From Actinernus sp. WN-2022 (Eukaryota > Cnidaria > Anthozoa > Actiniaria > Actinernidae): a DNA stretch of 64,000 nucleotides. The position numbers were made by a program, and so were the translations under genes. The DNA lies in contig JAOWCC010001501.1 of the NCBI GenBank assembly GCA_030867875.1, positions 15,839,524 through 15,903,523 on the forward strand. Direction: 5' to 3'. Each line of letters starts with the position of its first letter. The first letter of the stretch is position 1. This document shows, piece after piece, positions 42,401 to 45,700 of this stretch. The notes beneath the pieces are model-generated. The model did no database searches. It was given only the letters and a program-made list of their open reading frames with translations, and had not been told where the DNA came from.

Positions 42401-44847
42401 GTACCCGTCTACCTGTACCCGTCTACCTGTCTACCTGTACCTGTCTACCTGTACCTGTCTACCTGTACCTGTACCTGTCTACCTGTACCTGTCTACCTGT
42501 ACCTGTACCTGTACCTGTACCTATCTACCTGTACCTGTACCCATCTACCTGTACCTATCTACCTGTCTATTATCATGTTGACACTCTAAATTACAATTTG
42601 GTTTGTTGTTTAGCCGGGGTCTGACTTTGACCAGCCTATATGGTTGTTTCAGTTCCCGTTAGAAATTCAGAATATTTCGCCATTGAATAATAAATTAAAT
42701 ATCTGTGTACGTGATAGATGCCTATAGTAGTTGAACGTAAACGTTGTTTATTTTTCAGGCAAGCCTTGTCTCATTTCGTTCGCTGGAATGTCCGAAAATA
42801 TTTGCATAAAGGTGAAAATGTTGATTCTCCTGTCTACAGATATCAGAAGGTATGAAGTAACTATTCATTTTTATTTTTATAGTTCATGCCACAATTCCTA
42901 TCATTCCTTTAAAAGTTAATTGTAAAACACCTTGAGTGAAACCTCCGAAAGGGGTAGTCCTGGCTTCTGAATAATACAACAACAAATAGAGAGCTTAAAG
43001 CAATCACGACGGCAACGTCTAGGACGATGGCATAAAACAATAGCCTACATTTCAACCGTTGTCTGGAAAAACACAACGTGAAAACCCCAAAATTTACGTC
43101 TACAAGAGAACCGACGCCAATGTATAAAAGTAAATCACTCCGTTTTCCGTTCGGCGTGAACGGAACTCTATGCTTACCATATTTTTCGAAGATATGAATG
43201 TGAAAAGTGATTAAAGGCGAACAAAGGAAATAGTAAACATCGTATTTCGGGAGAAACCATTTGTCTAGGCCCCGTCCTCGCACCCGTCGCCGTTGTTGAT
43301 GCTTAACCTCTCTAATGGCATGCTCTTTACCAGTAAAAGCAAACAGGCCTTTATGGACTTGCAAGATGCCCCAGTGCTTCAATTAATTAAAAATGGAGAT
43401 ATTGTCTTCTGTTTTTGCGTTGTGTTCAAAGTGTGTGCTCATATTAGTTTTAAACAACAGTTAAATTAAAGGCTACGATACGATAGTCCAATTCATAGTT
43501 CTTGACCGCCATTTTGAAAGATAATCAAGCCTATGGTGATATCGAGGCTGGAGTTGAGACAGCTTACAGGCGTGTATCTAGTTTGCATGGTAATCTATCC
43601 AGGGTCAACTACAGCCTCGATGCGCATGCGAGGCTGAGACTTGGTTACCTTACGACGAATTGGACTATTGTCTTAACTTTGAGATGGTTTCTAAATATAA
43701 ATTTATCCTCAAGAGTCAAAATAGTTAACAGTGAAATGTTTTGGACTCGAGAGGATAAACTTCATACCTTCCACCCACTGTGTAATTTGTTTTATTATAT
43801 GGACAATTAAACTGCTCCTACGAACTTATCTCGATTCTTTTTACTTACTGCAACTACAACATCTTCATAATCTTTTTAATATCTTCTGGAGGAATTGTTC
43901 CGGGTTCCCTTGTATCTTAATATCCACTTGACACGGTTTTCTTTGTTCTCGTTGGGTATTCATAACTACTAAATAATCCATCGTCTATAAGCACTTTATA
44001 GACAACCCGGTAGCGGGTTGTCTATATGTATAGACGACCTGTGCTGAGAAAACCTCATGCAAATGGCCATTAAGTTAGTTGATAACTCGCTCCTCAGATC
44101 TTAGTGAGAAAACCTCGCCAATCGAGCAATAAGACAATTAAATACCTTGAACGTCGGCTTTAAACCCATTAAACTGGTTGTATTAGGCTTAATACCTCCG
44201 TTCTCGGTATTTAACTGTTCATTGCAGTCGACGAAAATCATTAAAAAGTTTTAGATCGTATTTCGCTTTTCTTTTGTCAAGAATCTTCATTTTCTTGCTG
44301 CTCATTGAAATTTTTTACAACTTATTCAGTGATTTGCACAAATCTGCTTGACAGCTTTGTAGTTCATTCAAGATTTGAAAGATGGAAAACGTGACGTTGT
44401 CGATATGGTAACTCGTGAAGATATGAAAAATATGTCACTCAAACCCCGGATGTAGTTTCGCATGAGTTCTACGAGTGGCATCTTAGTAAAACAACTCTCG
44501 TCCACATAAAAAAACTTTTACTCGTCATCCGCATAGACAGAATAGTTTGGATGCATCTCTAGTCCAAATCAAACAACTTTCTACTCCACACACCCCAATC
44601 CCTACACCACACGTCCCACTCTACACACCCCACTCAACACTTTATACTCCATGTTTTGGAAGTGAAACAATGTACAATATAAGTAGATTAATTGTAAGGG
44701 AGAGACATAGCCACAACGGTGTATTGAGTTCATGTGTTACCTTTGTAGATCACAGTTGAAGAAGACAATGAGGGCGATCTCTTGCTTGGGATAAGTGATA
44801 ACGAAGATGAAGAAGAGGAAGAAGATGATGATCTTCTAACAGTATAG
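169..44847 (+). CDS. IGF2R: Cation-independent mannose-6-phosphate receptor (IGF2R-like), 3' part of gene, 24 coding exons
   Basis: In animals this type I membrane protein carries mannose-6-phosphate-tagged acid hydrolases from the Golgi or cell surface to endosomes. Seen here: the joined exons (169-451, 2560-2673, 3010-3194, 3503-3636, 4652-4793, 5485-5731, 8211-8497, 12154-12240, 14014-14142, 17358-17480, 19250-19429, 20382-20598, 22694-22770, 28078-28229, 30430-30569, 34190-34316, 36130-36195, 37553-37639, 39908-40089, 40220-40326, 40999-41081, 41627-41767, 42759-42849, 44749-44847) give 3480 nt, all phases compatible, no internal stop. Seven luminal repeats follow the MRH pattern (C-Y-x-F-x-W-x-T-x-x-A-C, then Y-[IL]-N-[VL]-C, then a Tyr-Gly-rich turn and F-x-C). 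A truncated eighth repeat, one TM helix and an acidic tail ending DDDLLTV follow, the same order as in vertebrate IGF2R. The protein is open at its N-terminus, so upstream exons lie outside the window. Whether the repeats bind M6P cannot be judged without a structural alignment. IGF2 binding is not implied; it is a mammalian trait. Confidence 0.9.
452..1380. other. Intron 1, first part
   Basis: There is no exon candidate here. 1016-1060 repeats, in reverse orientation, a stretch of the element at 36275-37164. The A+T-rich end at 1117-1345, closing with aataaagttttgatttgat, looks like the 3' end of a retroposon, but I cannot name it. Confidence 0.5.
1381..1560. repeat. 20-bp AT-rich tandem repeat, nine units
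   Basis: Nine units of ttgttctgatattataatta stand head to tail. All are identical except the first, which starts tta. The lack of divergence suggests recent expansion. Confidence 0.97.
1648..1842 (-). mobile_element. Dispersed MITE family K, diverged copy
   Basis: It is similar to the copies at 21292-21565, 37706-37978 and 46510-46855. Shared parts are the gatcgacaatcgattgg core, the catgggatcacgag-like segment and the tcagcacgtgac end. Confidence 0.7.
1844..2427. mobile_element. TIR element of the GAGCAG family with internal short repeats
   Basis: The ends are diverged versions of the GAGCAGATTTCGTATGAG terminal repeat seen complete at 49323-49524. Inside, about 56-bp units of acggcaagactgtggctgta type recur three times (1872-2000), and the segment 2057-2085 matches the start of the satellite at 10620. 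Confidence 0.72.
2560..2673 (+). CDS. IGF2R: IGF2R exon E2: end of MRH repeat a
   Basis: The acceptor is attccag and the donor gtgagt; it runs from phase 1 to phase 1. It encodes LTYFDGEINLRYANADC and ITFDCG, the closing strands of repeat a. This repeat is shorter in its last loop than its neighbours. Confidence 0.87.
3010..3194 (+). CDS. IGF2R: IGF2R exon E3: MRH repeat b, first half
   Basis: The acceptor is attccag and the donor gtaagt; it runs from phase 1 to phase 0. It contains CDYKFRWSTNLAC and LQYDFTALS, the signature first half of an MRH repeat. Confidence 0.9.
3503..3636 (+). CDS. IGF2R: IGF2R exon E4: MRH repeat b, middle
   Basis: The acceptor is tattccag and the donor gtactg; it runs from phase 0 to phase 2. 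It encodes SYYINVCRSLV and AGVCKV. An internal GGGGTAAGT at 3523-3531 resembles a donor, but using it would remove the conserved YYINVC strand. Confidence 0.87.
3880..4630. repeat. Degenerate tandem repeat in intron 4, 32-33 bp unit
   Basis: About six good copies of a unit containing ctgaaccattcacttgcgtt lie at 4430-4620; weaker copies reach back to about 3880. A C-run followed by an A-run at 4210-4236 interrupts it. Open frames on both strands here are repeat artefacts. Confidence 0.85.
4652..4793 (+). CDS. IGF2R: IGF2R exon E5: MRH repeat b, C-terminal strands
   Basis: The acceptor is tgttacag and the donor gtatga; it runs from phase 2 to phase 0. It encodes SLGFLKK, then LYLLYEGGDPCDNGKPAS and ILMECG. 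The Y-x-G-G-D-x-C turn resembles the equivalent turn in M6P-binding MRH domains, but I have not assigned ligand residues. Confidence 0.88.
4993..5281. mobile_element. Dispersed repeat, copy 1 (other copy at 16170-16454)
   Basis: The two copies share gctgaataacta, a GC-rich gcgcatgcgcg block, cttgtgccggtcaatgtctc and aagtttgccacaaaac in the same order across about 285 bp. I cannot assign the family. Confidence 0.7.
5485..5731 (+). CDS. IGF2R: IGF2R exon E6: MRH repeat c, first two thirds
   Basis: The acceptor is ccttcag and the donor gtaaga; it runs from phase 0 to phase 1. It encodes CLYEFLWTTKYACP, YVFDINRL and YFVINVCGPLL. The sequons NQT and NDL/NPT lie near the N-terminal loop; NQT is a possible N-glycosylation site. 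Confidence 0.9.
5762..5932. mobile_element. Short TA-flanked MITE in intron 6
   Basis: An imperfect TIR of about 30 bp starts CGATAGT (left) and ends ACTATCG (right), with TA on both outer edges, as expected of Tc1/mariner-type MITEs. A related half copy lies at 6040-6090. Confidence 0.75.
6563..7165. mobile_element. TTAA-flanked element carrying a THAP-domain ORF (Kolobok-like)
   Basis: TTAA stands at 6559-6562 and 7166-7169. The terminal repeats are AGTGCCCCTCAACCCC (left) and its reverse complement (right). Kolobok transposons are known for TTAA target sites and THAP-domain transposases; both marks occur here. At 603 bp it cannot encode a transposase and is a non-autonomous derivative. 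Confidence 0.78.
6819..7019 (+). pseudogene. Truncated THAP zinc-finger ORF inside the TTAA element
   Basis: The 66-residue frame starts MPNRCVVGGCSN and continues with SLHKIPF and RKWVEFVKAKR, the N-terminal C2CH half of a THAP domain with its Lys/Arg-Trp-Val-x-Phe-Val helix. The second Cys-x-x-His pair and the HF end are missing. It is probably the first exon left in a deleted transposon, though a small host-type THAP gene cannot be ruled out. Confidence 0.6.
7170..8210. other. Intron 6, 3' part
   Basis: There is no exon candidate. 7371-7435 is half of the hairpin family seen whole at 34001-34121. Parts of 7940-8140 resemble, in reverse, the element at 36275-37164 (for example gccatccttcatc). 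Confidence 0.5.
7593..7620. repeat. Long C homopolymer in intron 6
   Basis: A run of more than 20 C residues. The length is likely to be uncertain in any assembly. Confidence 0.9.
8211..8497 (+). CDS. IGF2R: IGF2R exon E7: end of MRH repeat c and start of repeat d
   Basis: This is the longest exon in the window. The acceptor is atccacag and the donor gtgagt; it runs from phase 1 to phase 0. It finishes repeat c (LSLTYTGGDVC, then IISFVC) and starts repeat d (GQPVF, then CTYYFAWHTSLAC), so it spans a repeat boundary without an intron. Most other repeat boundaries here carry an intron. Confidence 0.9.
8534..9223. mobile_element. Long fold-back element in intron 7
   Basis: Inverted arms of about 300 bp run through the whole element: CATTTGCGACCTACCGTTAAG at the left pairs with CTTAACGGTAGCTCGCAAATG at the right, and gtttgaaacc-type and tttatttcagttga-type segments pair further in. 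No coding capacity is visible. Confidence 0.8.
9276..9469. mobile_element. TA-flanked MITE, family J copy 1
   Basis: The TIR is GAGCGGCTTTCGTTTTGAGTG (left) with its mate CACTCAATCGAAACCCGCTC (right); TA lies on both sides. A second copy is at 46087-46323 and a fragment at about 3255-3400. Confidence 0.75.
9727..10095. repeat. Three tandem units of about 127 bp
   Basis: Units start near 9727, 9856 and 9982. Each contains ggctcaaactttgata, a ggtattgggtcc-like block and gtcgtaacgatgacgtcatc. TGACGTCA-type palindromes recur in each unit, damaged in the second. Confidence 0.85.
10470..10619 (-). mobile_element. 3' end of a LINE-type retroposon nested in the MITE
   Basis: On the minus strand it ends aataaagtatgaagtatgaa, a short tandem tail typical of CR1-like LINEs. 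It is flanked by acaata on both sides, and the unbroken target sequence (acaatagggaaacc) can be seen at 2057-2070. Confidence 0.65.
10683..11880. repeat. Higher-order satellite: 86-bp monomers, 256-bp superunit
   Basis: Taking gtcccactcgtacgaaat as the anchor, copies start at 10683, 10769, 10853, 10939, 11025, 11109, 11195, 11281, 11365, 11451, 11537, 11623, 11709, 11795 and 11881. Spacings 86-84-86 repeat exactly three times from 10769 (256 bp), then four plain 86-bp units follow. The 84-bp monomer always lacks the same two bases and has cactcat for cactcgt. Confidence 0.95.
12154..12240 (+). CDS. IGF2R: IGF2R exon E8: MRH repeat d, middle
   Basis: This exon has 29 codons in phase 0 on both sides. 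The acceptor is cttacaag and the donor gtgagt. It encodes VECSPVV and YSLRKLAREHGNWE, the Y-x-L-x-x-L segment of an MRH repeat. It follows the satellite-bearing intron 7. Confidence 0.85.
12574..13401. mobile_element. TTAA-flanked element with long inverted ends
   Basis: TTAA lies at 12570-12573 and 13402-13405. The TIR is AGTGCACCTAACCCC with a near-matching mate, and the inverted similarity continues about 170 bp inward (aagcctagaacat and its reverse). Its centre is occupied by a second, nested MITE. Confidence 0.8.
12915..13225. mobile_element. MITE with CRE-bearing TIR, copy 1 (nested)
   Basis: The perfect TIR is CCTATATCATTATGACGTCA, so both ends carry TGACGTCA. Copy 2 at 22226-22548 is nearly identical through the whole length, including gggataaacattgatacagc. 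The flanking bases aatt on both sides suggest a short target duplication. Confidence 0.85.
13406..14013. other. Intron 8, 3' part
   Basis: No exon candidate. An inverted repeat (acatacgcagacgcagtaa and its reverse complement) lies at 13866-13950 and would form a hairpin. Confidence 0.5.
14014..14142 (+). CDS. IGF2R: IGF2R exon E9: MRH repeat d, NVC strand
   Basis: The acceptor is attaatag and the donor gtaagt; phase 0 on both sides. It encodes RYYINVCRPLVPIPG and SACKAS. The nearby cag at 14015-14017 would start the exon with an in-frame stop, so the upstream tag acceptor is chosen. Confidence 0.82.
14143..16169. other. Intron 9, 5' part
   Basis: I see no exon that fits the receptor. 14846-14865 and 14898-14917 are a direct duplication (gcgcatgagcagaccattat). 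The open frames at 15102-15359 and 15465-15812 match nothing I recognise and have no splice context. Confidence 0.45.
16170..16454. mobile_element. Dispersed repeat, copy 2 (other copy at 4993-5281)
   Basis: It is the same repeat as at 4993-5281 in the same orientation, diverged by point changes and small indels. Confidence 0.7.
16455..17357. other. Intron 9, 3' part
   Basis: Nothing recognisable apart from a short (ta)n run near 17120. No exon candidate with the right phase before E10. Confidence 0.45.
17358..17480 (+). CDS. IGF2R: IGF2R exon E10: MRH repeat d, C-terminal strands
   Basis: The acceptor is attcacag and the donor gtaaga; phase 0 on both sides. It encodes SLGRAMEPPEI, VVIVYQRSDHS and STRIQMTCSRG, the closing strands of repeat d. 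Confidence 0.88.
17481..18960. other. Intron 10, 5' part
   Basis: No exon candidate. The segment cgtacctcgaagctgcca occurs twice (18051-18068 and 18430-18447), so part of this is a duplicated or dispersed repeat. Two ggggtctgtat blocks stand at 18280-18310. Confidence 0.45.
18961..19080. mobile_element. Small hairpin MITE, family Q
   Basis: It is a palindromic unit of about 120 bp with aaaataatgcactttcgagg-type ends. Related copies are at 31841-31944 and 34001-34121, and a half copy at 7371-7435. The flank atagaagatggttctcc is shared by three copies. Confidence 0.7.
19250..19429 (+). CDS. IGF2R: IGF2R exon E11: MRH repeat e, first half
   Basis: The acceptor is attttag and the donor gtgagt; phase 0 on both sides. 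It encodes TYVFNWATSAACP and YTFNISPL. The first Cys of the usual C-x-Y-x-F motif is replaced (NTYVFNW), so one disulfide of the repeat may be lost. Confidence 0.88.
19940..20130. repeat. tgtctgtctgtccatatgtc microsatellite in intron 11
   Basis: It is a degenerate run of tctg and ccatatgtctat units just upstream of the triplicated E12 acceptor. The same motif forms the intron part of each 119-bp unit, so it probably served as the pairing site for the duplication. Confidence 0.88.
20090..20446 (+). repeat. 119-bp tandem triplication covering the E12 splice acceptor
   Basis: Exon-like starts at 20144, 20263 and 20382 are exactly 119 bp apart. Each unit carries cccctgacatttgttttgac, the acceptor and about 60 nt of exon. 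Copy 1 has lost the acceptor (cacac for cacag); copy 2 keeps it, but 119 is not a multiple of three, so its use shifts the frame and ends at a stop near 20479. Confidence 0.92.
20382..20598 (+). CDS. IGF2R: IGF2R exon E12: MRH repeat e, second half (acceptor lies in a 119-bp triplication)
   Basis: The acceptor is gactcacag and the donor gtaagt; it runs from phase 0 to phase 1. It encodes STVFVSVCGSLSSSAG, GVCWVDKDKK and MLLLKYCNKACKDA. Two earlier copies of the acceptor plus exon start sit at 20144 and 20263. Only the third copy continues into the full exon in frame. Confidence 0.87.
20599..21291. other. Intron 12, 5' part
   Basis: I see nothing recognisable here beyond unmarked intron sequence. 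Confidence 0.4.
21292..21565 (+). mobile_element. Dispersed MITE family K, copy 2
   Basis: It starts ggccctttgcagctaacagt and ends agtacaaccacgtgatgtgg. Its length and internal order match the copy at 37706-37978. Confidence 0.75.
22226..22548. mobile_element. MITE with CRE-bearing TIR, copy 2
   Basis: It is nearly identical to 12915-13225, with a 13-bp internal duplication (gggacaaaacag). Both ends carry the TGACGT core. It lies about 150 bp upstream of exon E13. Confidence 0.85.
22694..22770 (+). CDS. IGF2R: IGF2R exon E13: last strand of MRH repeat e
   Basis: The acceptor is ctaatttag and the donor gtaagt; it runs from phase 1 to phase 0. It encodes ISRIMFICDEKATSF, the I-x-F-x-C-D end of the repeat, and SLESLG leading into the next repeat. 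Confidence 0.85.
22969..24399. mobile_element. TTAA-flanked long fold-back element, copy A
   Basis: TTAA lies at 22965-22968 and 24400-24403. The ends are AGGGATACCCGAGTGAAAAA and its reverse complement, and inverted similarity extends over about 500 bp per arm around a centre of about 400 bp. Copy B is at 38256-39706 in the same gene. An RNA copy would form a long hairpin. Confidence 0.88.
24404..27300. other. Intron 13, middle
   Basis: No exon that fits the receptor. 24650-24790 contains an inverted pair (ttggaggacgtctac-like and gtcctccaacatg), a small fold-back. The 94-residue frame at 26451-26735 is open but resembles nothing I know and lacks splice signals that would join it in phase. 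Confidence 0.4.
27370..27637. mobile_element. Fold-back MITE nested in a second element
   Basis: Arms of about 120 bp are almost perfectly inverted, beginning ATACTCCAGTTTCCTATTCG. The flanks on both sides (gaatcgatattaatgat and tatttgacc) are parts of the element seen whole at 35315-35758, so this one inserted into an older copy. Confidence 0.85.
28078..28229 (+). CDS. IGF2R: IGF2R exon E14: MRH repeat f, first half
   Basis: The acceptor is actttacag and the donor gtaagt; it runs from phase 0 to phase 2. It encodes NIIWRTNLVCPP and MYDLQLLSSRSRSWSYI. The opening C-x-Y/F strand is degenerate (TGANIIW), as in E11. Confidence 0.87.
28255..28560. repeat. Degenerate repeat with paired acttccggtt / aaccggaagt blocks
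   Basis: Directly after E14, units with ataatgggttcttacttccgg and gaggctaca recur two to three times, alternating with the reverse complement of the ccggaagt block. This gives several possible hairpins. Confidence 0.75.
28564..28700 (+). mobile_element. tRNA-derived SINE, copy 1
   Basis: It has a Pol III A box (tagctcagttggtagagcac, 28570-28589) and a B box (ggttcgaatcc, 28612-28622) at tRNA-like spacing. The acceptor stem does not close, so this is a SINE head and not a tRNA gene. Confidence 0.75.
28701..30429. other. Intron 14, remainder
   Basis: No receptor exon. The 119-residue frame at 29851-30210 is unrecognised, and its 3' part (30135-30225) recurs at 40385-40475 (aatcccttgcgaacctaac), so it is repeat DNA. 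Confidence 0.45.
30430..30569 (+). CDS. IGF2R: IGF2R exon E15: MRH repeat f, middle
   Basis: The acceptor is gtatctag and the donor gtaagt; it runs from phase 2 to phase 1. It encodes FWFNICRGITGVPDC, SASVCGQL and LTLGFTRTQQFVMG. Confidence 0.87.
30570..31240. other. Intron 15, 5' part
   Basis: I see nothing recognisable. Confidence 0.4.
31246..31380. mobile_element. Small fold-back in intron 15
   Basis: Arms aataaagaagcctta...gttttatactat and their reverse complement enclose a centre of about 50 bp. Confidence 0.7.
31841..31944. mobile_element. Small hairpin MITE, family Q copy
   Basis: It is palindromic, with taacaaaataatggacgctc at the left and its mate at the right. Family as at 34001-34121. 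Confidence 0.7.
31945..34000. other. Intron 15, middle
   Basis: No exon candidate. A (ta)n run lies at 32217-32234, another AT repeat at 32380-32395, and a hairpin (actcgcggc and gccgccttgcgagt) at 33273-33306. Confidence 0.45.
34001..34121. mobile_element. Small hairpin MITE, family Q, best copy
   Basis: The left arm aataatgcactttcgaggta pairs with the right arm acctcaaacgtgcattattt. It ends only about 70 bp before exon E16. Confidence 0.75.
34190..34316 (+). CDS. IGF2R: IGF2R exon E16: end of MRH repeat f
   Basis: The acceptor is attccatag and the donor gtgagt; it runs from phase 1 to phase 2. It encodes NNWLLLNYTGQKGVHGC and VVFQFTCGQHVGKPTLV. The N-Y-T-G sequon is a possible glycosylation site. 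It lacks a start codon; it was found from the phase and domain expected between E15 and E17. Confidence 0.83.
34317..35314. other. Intron 16, 5' part
   Basis: I see nothing recognisable; the short open frames on the minus strand at 34309-34684 resemble no family I know. Confidence 0.4.
35315..35758. mobile_element. TIR element in intron 16
   Basis: Ends ATGGTCAAACATATTTATCA and its near reverse complement continue inverted for about 100 bp (for example caagtgaatagttgaatagc). A broken copy surrounds the fold-back at 27370-27637. Confidence 0.82.
36130..36195 (+). CDS. IGF2R: IGF2R exon E17: start of MRH repeat g
   Basis: A 66-nt exon with acceptor actacag and donor gtaatt, phase 2 to phase 2. 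It encodes STCIFAFSWKTVAACEQD, a clear C-x-F-x-F-x-W-x-T-x-x-A-C motif. A second acceptor (ttag) ends at 36135 in the same frame, so a two-residue shorter form is possible. Confidence 0.8.
36275..37164. mobile_element. TIR element related to the TTAA group
   Basis: The left end is AAGGGGCACTGTCAACCCC and the right end TTGACAGTTCCCCTTTAA. The right flank is TTAA; the left is tgtaa, probably a mutated TTAA. The element contains the small exon-free span between E17 and E18. Fragments recur at 1016-1060 and 46990-47060. Confidence 0.65.
37553..37639 (+). CDS. IGF2R: IGF2R exon E18: MRH repeat g, second segment
   Basis: The acceptor is ttttccag; the donor is the weaker gtacga. Phase 2 to phase 2. 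It encodes QSNCRVKHPLTHRTIDFSKL, the second-Cys and D-x-S-x-L segment. The donor is fixed by phase: the next exon completes the codon and continues the domain, while reading on meets a stop at 37655. Confidence 0.76.
37706..37978 (+). mobile_element. Dispersed MITE family K, reference copy
   Basis: It starts GGTCTTTTGCAGCTAACAGT and ends GACTGCCTAACTGCAAAAGG, an imperfect TIR. Internal cacgtg E-box palindromes stand near both ends. Related copies: 1648-1842, 21292-21565 and 46510-46855. Confidence 0.78.
38055..38245 (+). mobile_element. tRNA-derived SINE, copy 2
   Basis: The A box tggcgcagtggttaagcgc (38061-38079) and B box ggttcgaatcc (38104-38114) are intact. The body then has the cgctcttgctccgagggttt block. 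Copy B of the TTAA fold-back begins right behind it. Confidence 0.8.
38256..39706. mobile_element. TTAA-flanked long fold-back element, copy B
   Basis: TTAA lies at 38252-38255 and 39707-39710. It is nearly identical to copy A (22969-24399) through both arms and the centre, with small indels. Both copies sit in introns of the same gene in the same orientation. Confidence 0.88.
39908..40089 (+). CDS. IGF2R: IGF2R exon E19: MRH repeat g, NLC strand
   Basis: The acceptor is ctgtag and the donor gtttgt; it runs from phase 2 to phase 1. It encodes TTKYYLNLCGTIKGG, GFAVCSSG and RRQLFYEG. Confidence 0.86.
40220..40326 (+). CDS. IGF2R: IGF2R exon E20: end of MRH repeat g
   Basis: The acceptor is atttcag and the donor gtaagt; it runs from phase 1 to phase 0. 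It encodes YMFELWITTDFQC and IVINFQCSDTIGV, the final strands before the juxtamembrane half repeat. Confidence 0.86.
40385..40530. repeat. Dispersed repeat upstream of the E21 array
   Basis: 40385-40475 repeats 30135-30225, and 40489-40530 matches the end of family K (agtacaaccacgtga, then tgcaaaa). The 3' part of intron 20 is therefore TE-derived up to the first acceptor. Confidence 0.65.
40546..41049 (+). repeat. Seven tandem copies of 3' splice site plus exon start (75-bp unit)
   Basis: Copies start at 40546 (78 bp, with an extra ggc), then at 40624, 40699, 40774, 40849, 40924 and 40999. Each holds a pyrimidine-rich tract, tttttcag and 50 nt of E21 coding sequence. The unit is a multiple of three and free of stops, reading GKPVFEYESASCHLVFS then LYLLFVFQ. 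Units 6 and 7 have ttcatgg where units 1-5 have ttcattg. Confidence 0.97.
40999..41081 (+). CDS. IGF2R: IGF2R exon E21: juxtamembrane half MRH repeat (shortest form; acceptor repeated seven times)
   Basis: The acceptor used here is the last of seven identical tttttcag sites (exon starts at 40546, 40624, 40699, 40774, 40849, 40924, 40999); the donor is gtaagt and the exon leaves in phase 2. It encodes GKPVFEYESASCHLVFSW and TSLICTKD. This matches the truncated repeat next to the membrane in vertebrate IGF2R. Starting at any earlier acceptor keeps the frame open and adds about 25 residues per unit, up to 151. Confidence 0.85.
41627..41767 (+). CDS. IGF2R: IGF2R exon E22: juxtamembrane stalk and transmembrane helix
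   Basis: The acceptor is attcacag and the donor gtaagt; phase 2 to phase 2. After a Ser-rich stalk (KELSQSSAGKKA) comes a hydrophobic helix, GIAFGIIFALLALAAIVFVL, followed by the stop-transfer HNPRRR. It is the only strongly hydrophobic segment in the constitutively spliced exons. Confidence 0.9.
41872..42570 (+). mobile_element. tRNA-derived SINE, copy 3, with long microsatellite tail
   Basis: The A box tagctcagtggttaagctcc (41881-41900) and B box ggttcaaactcc (41924-41935) open a SINE whose body runs to about 42096. The tail is 474 bp of ctgtacctgtctac units. A related body segment lies in reverse at about 57955-58060. Confidence 0.82.
42097..42570. repeat. ctgtacctgtctac microsatellite
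   Basis: It mixes ctgtac and ctgtctac units without interruption. It reads open in one frame (long Leu-Pro-Val-Tyr repeats), which is an artefact of the repeat. Confidence 0.95.
42759..42849 (+). CDS. IGF2R: IGF2R exon E23: membrane-proximal cytoplasmic tail
   Basis: The acceptor is atttttcag and the donor gtatga; it runs from phase 2 to phase 0. It encodes a basic stretch (HFVRWNVRKYLHKGE) and VDSPVYRYQK. With the first residue of E24 this forms YQKI, a Y-x-x-hydrophobic internalisation motif in the same relative place as YSKV in vertebrate IGF2R. Confidence 0.86.
42850..44748. other. Intron 23
   Basis: No exon candidate. A hairpin (tatagacaaccc and gggttgtctata) stands at 43993-44030. The 157-residue minus-strand frame at 42909-43382 is unrecognised. 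Confidence 0.45.
44749..44847 (+). CDS. IGF2R: IGF2R exon E24: acidic C-terminal tail and stop
   Basis: The acceptor is cctttgtag; 32 codons and TAG at 44845-44847. It encodes TVEEDNEGDLLLGISDNED, a run of acidic residues, then DDDLLTV. DDDLL fits the D-x-x-L-L signal read by GGA adaptors, and GDLLLG is a second acidic-Leu cluster. In vertebrate IGF2R the protein also ends with an acidic D-x-x-L-L two residues before the terminus. Confidence 0.9.
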   Translation: MTVEEDNEGDLLLGISDNEDEEEEEDDDLLTV

Positions 44848-45159
44848 GACTACTATTAATGGCTCTGGTATGGCACGATAAACTAACAAATGGGATGTTA
44901 TACCATAATATGAAACAACTGGTGCTGTAGCATTGTTTAATGTGCATGCTACATGAAGCTTTCTTGGAATTATAGGAACCTAACAGATAAGGACCATTGT
45001 AATGACTATAAAAAGACGGATAGCCATTAACATGACAGTAAAGAGACCAAATGGTGCTATCGTGACAACTAAAGTTCTATCATGGCACAAAAAGACCAAA
45101 TGGGATTACAGGAACAACATGCGGTACTATTTTTGGATTTAAGTACTAAATGACATCAT

Positions 45160-45700
45160 CACGGAATCATGGAATTTAAGGGCCAAATAGCGTTATGAGA
45201 TTAAAAGGACCAGATGGTGCTATCATGACAGTTAGTGGGACCAAGTGGTGCTATGTACCATTGGATTGAAGAGACCAAATGGTACCATTGATCTTGGCAT
45301 TAAAAATCACCAAATGACATTATCATGGAATTGAAGGACCAAATAGTGTTATCACAAGAGTAAAAGGACTAGATGGTGCTATCGTAACAGTTAATGGACC
45401 AAGTGGTGCTATGTACCATTGGACTGAAGACACCAAAATGGTACCATTGATCTTGGCATTGAAGACCACCAAATGACATCATGGAATTGAAGGACCAAAT
45501 AGTGTTATCACCAGAGTAAAAGGACTAGATGGTGCTATCGTAACAGTTAATGAGACCAAGTGGTGTTATGTACCATTCATTTGGATTGAAGAGACGAAAT
45601 GGTACCATTGATCTTGGCATTAAAGACCACCAAATGACATAATCATGGAATTGAAGGACCGAATAGTGTTATCATGAGATTAAAGGAACCAGATGGTAAT
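45160..45700 (+). repeat. 158-bp tandem repeat just after the IGF2R stop
   Basis: Taking ccaagtggtg as anchor, copies start at 45241, 45399 and 45556. Each unit has gatggtgctatcgtaacagt, ggtaccattgatcttggcat and caaatgacat. Looser relatives extend back to about 44985. If the mRNA runs past 45 kb, this is 3' UTR. Confidence 0.88.

Noticed and set aside
41978..42589. 203-codon frame rich in Leu, Pro, Val and Tyr
   Set aside because: It lies in a SINE body and its microsatellite tail; the reading frame stays open only because the motif lacks stops.
42909..43382. 157-codon minus-strand frame in intron 23
   Set aside because: Long for chance, but no domain, signal or repeat pattern is recognisable and it lies inside a receptor intron.
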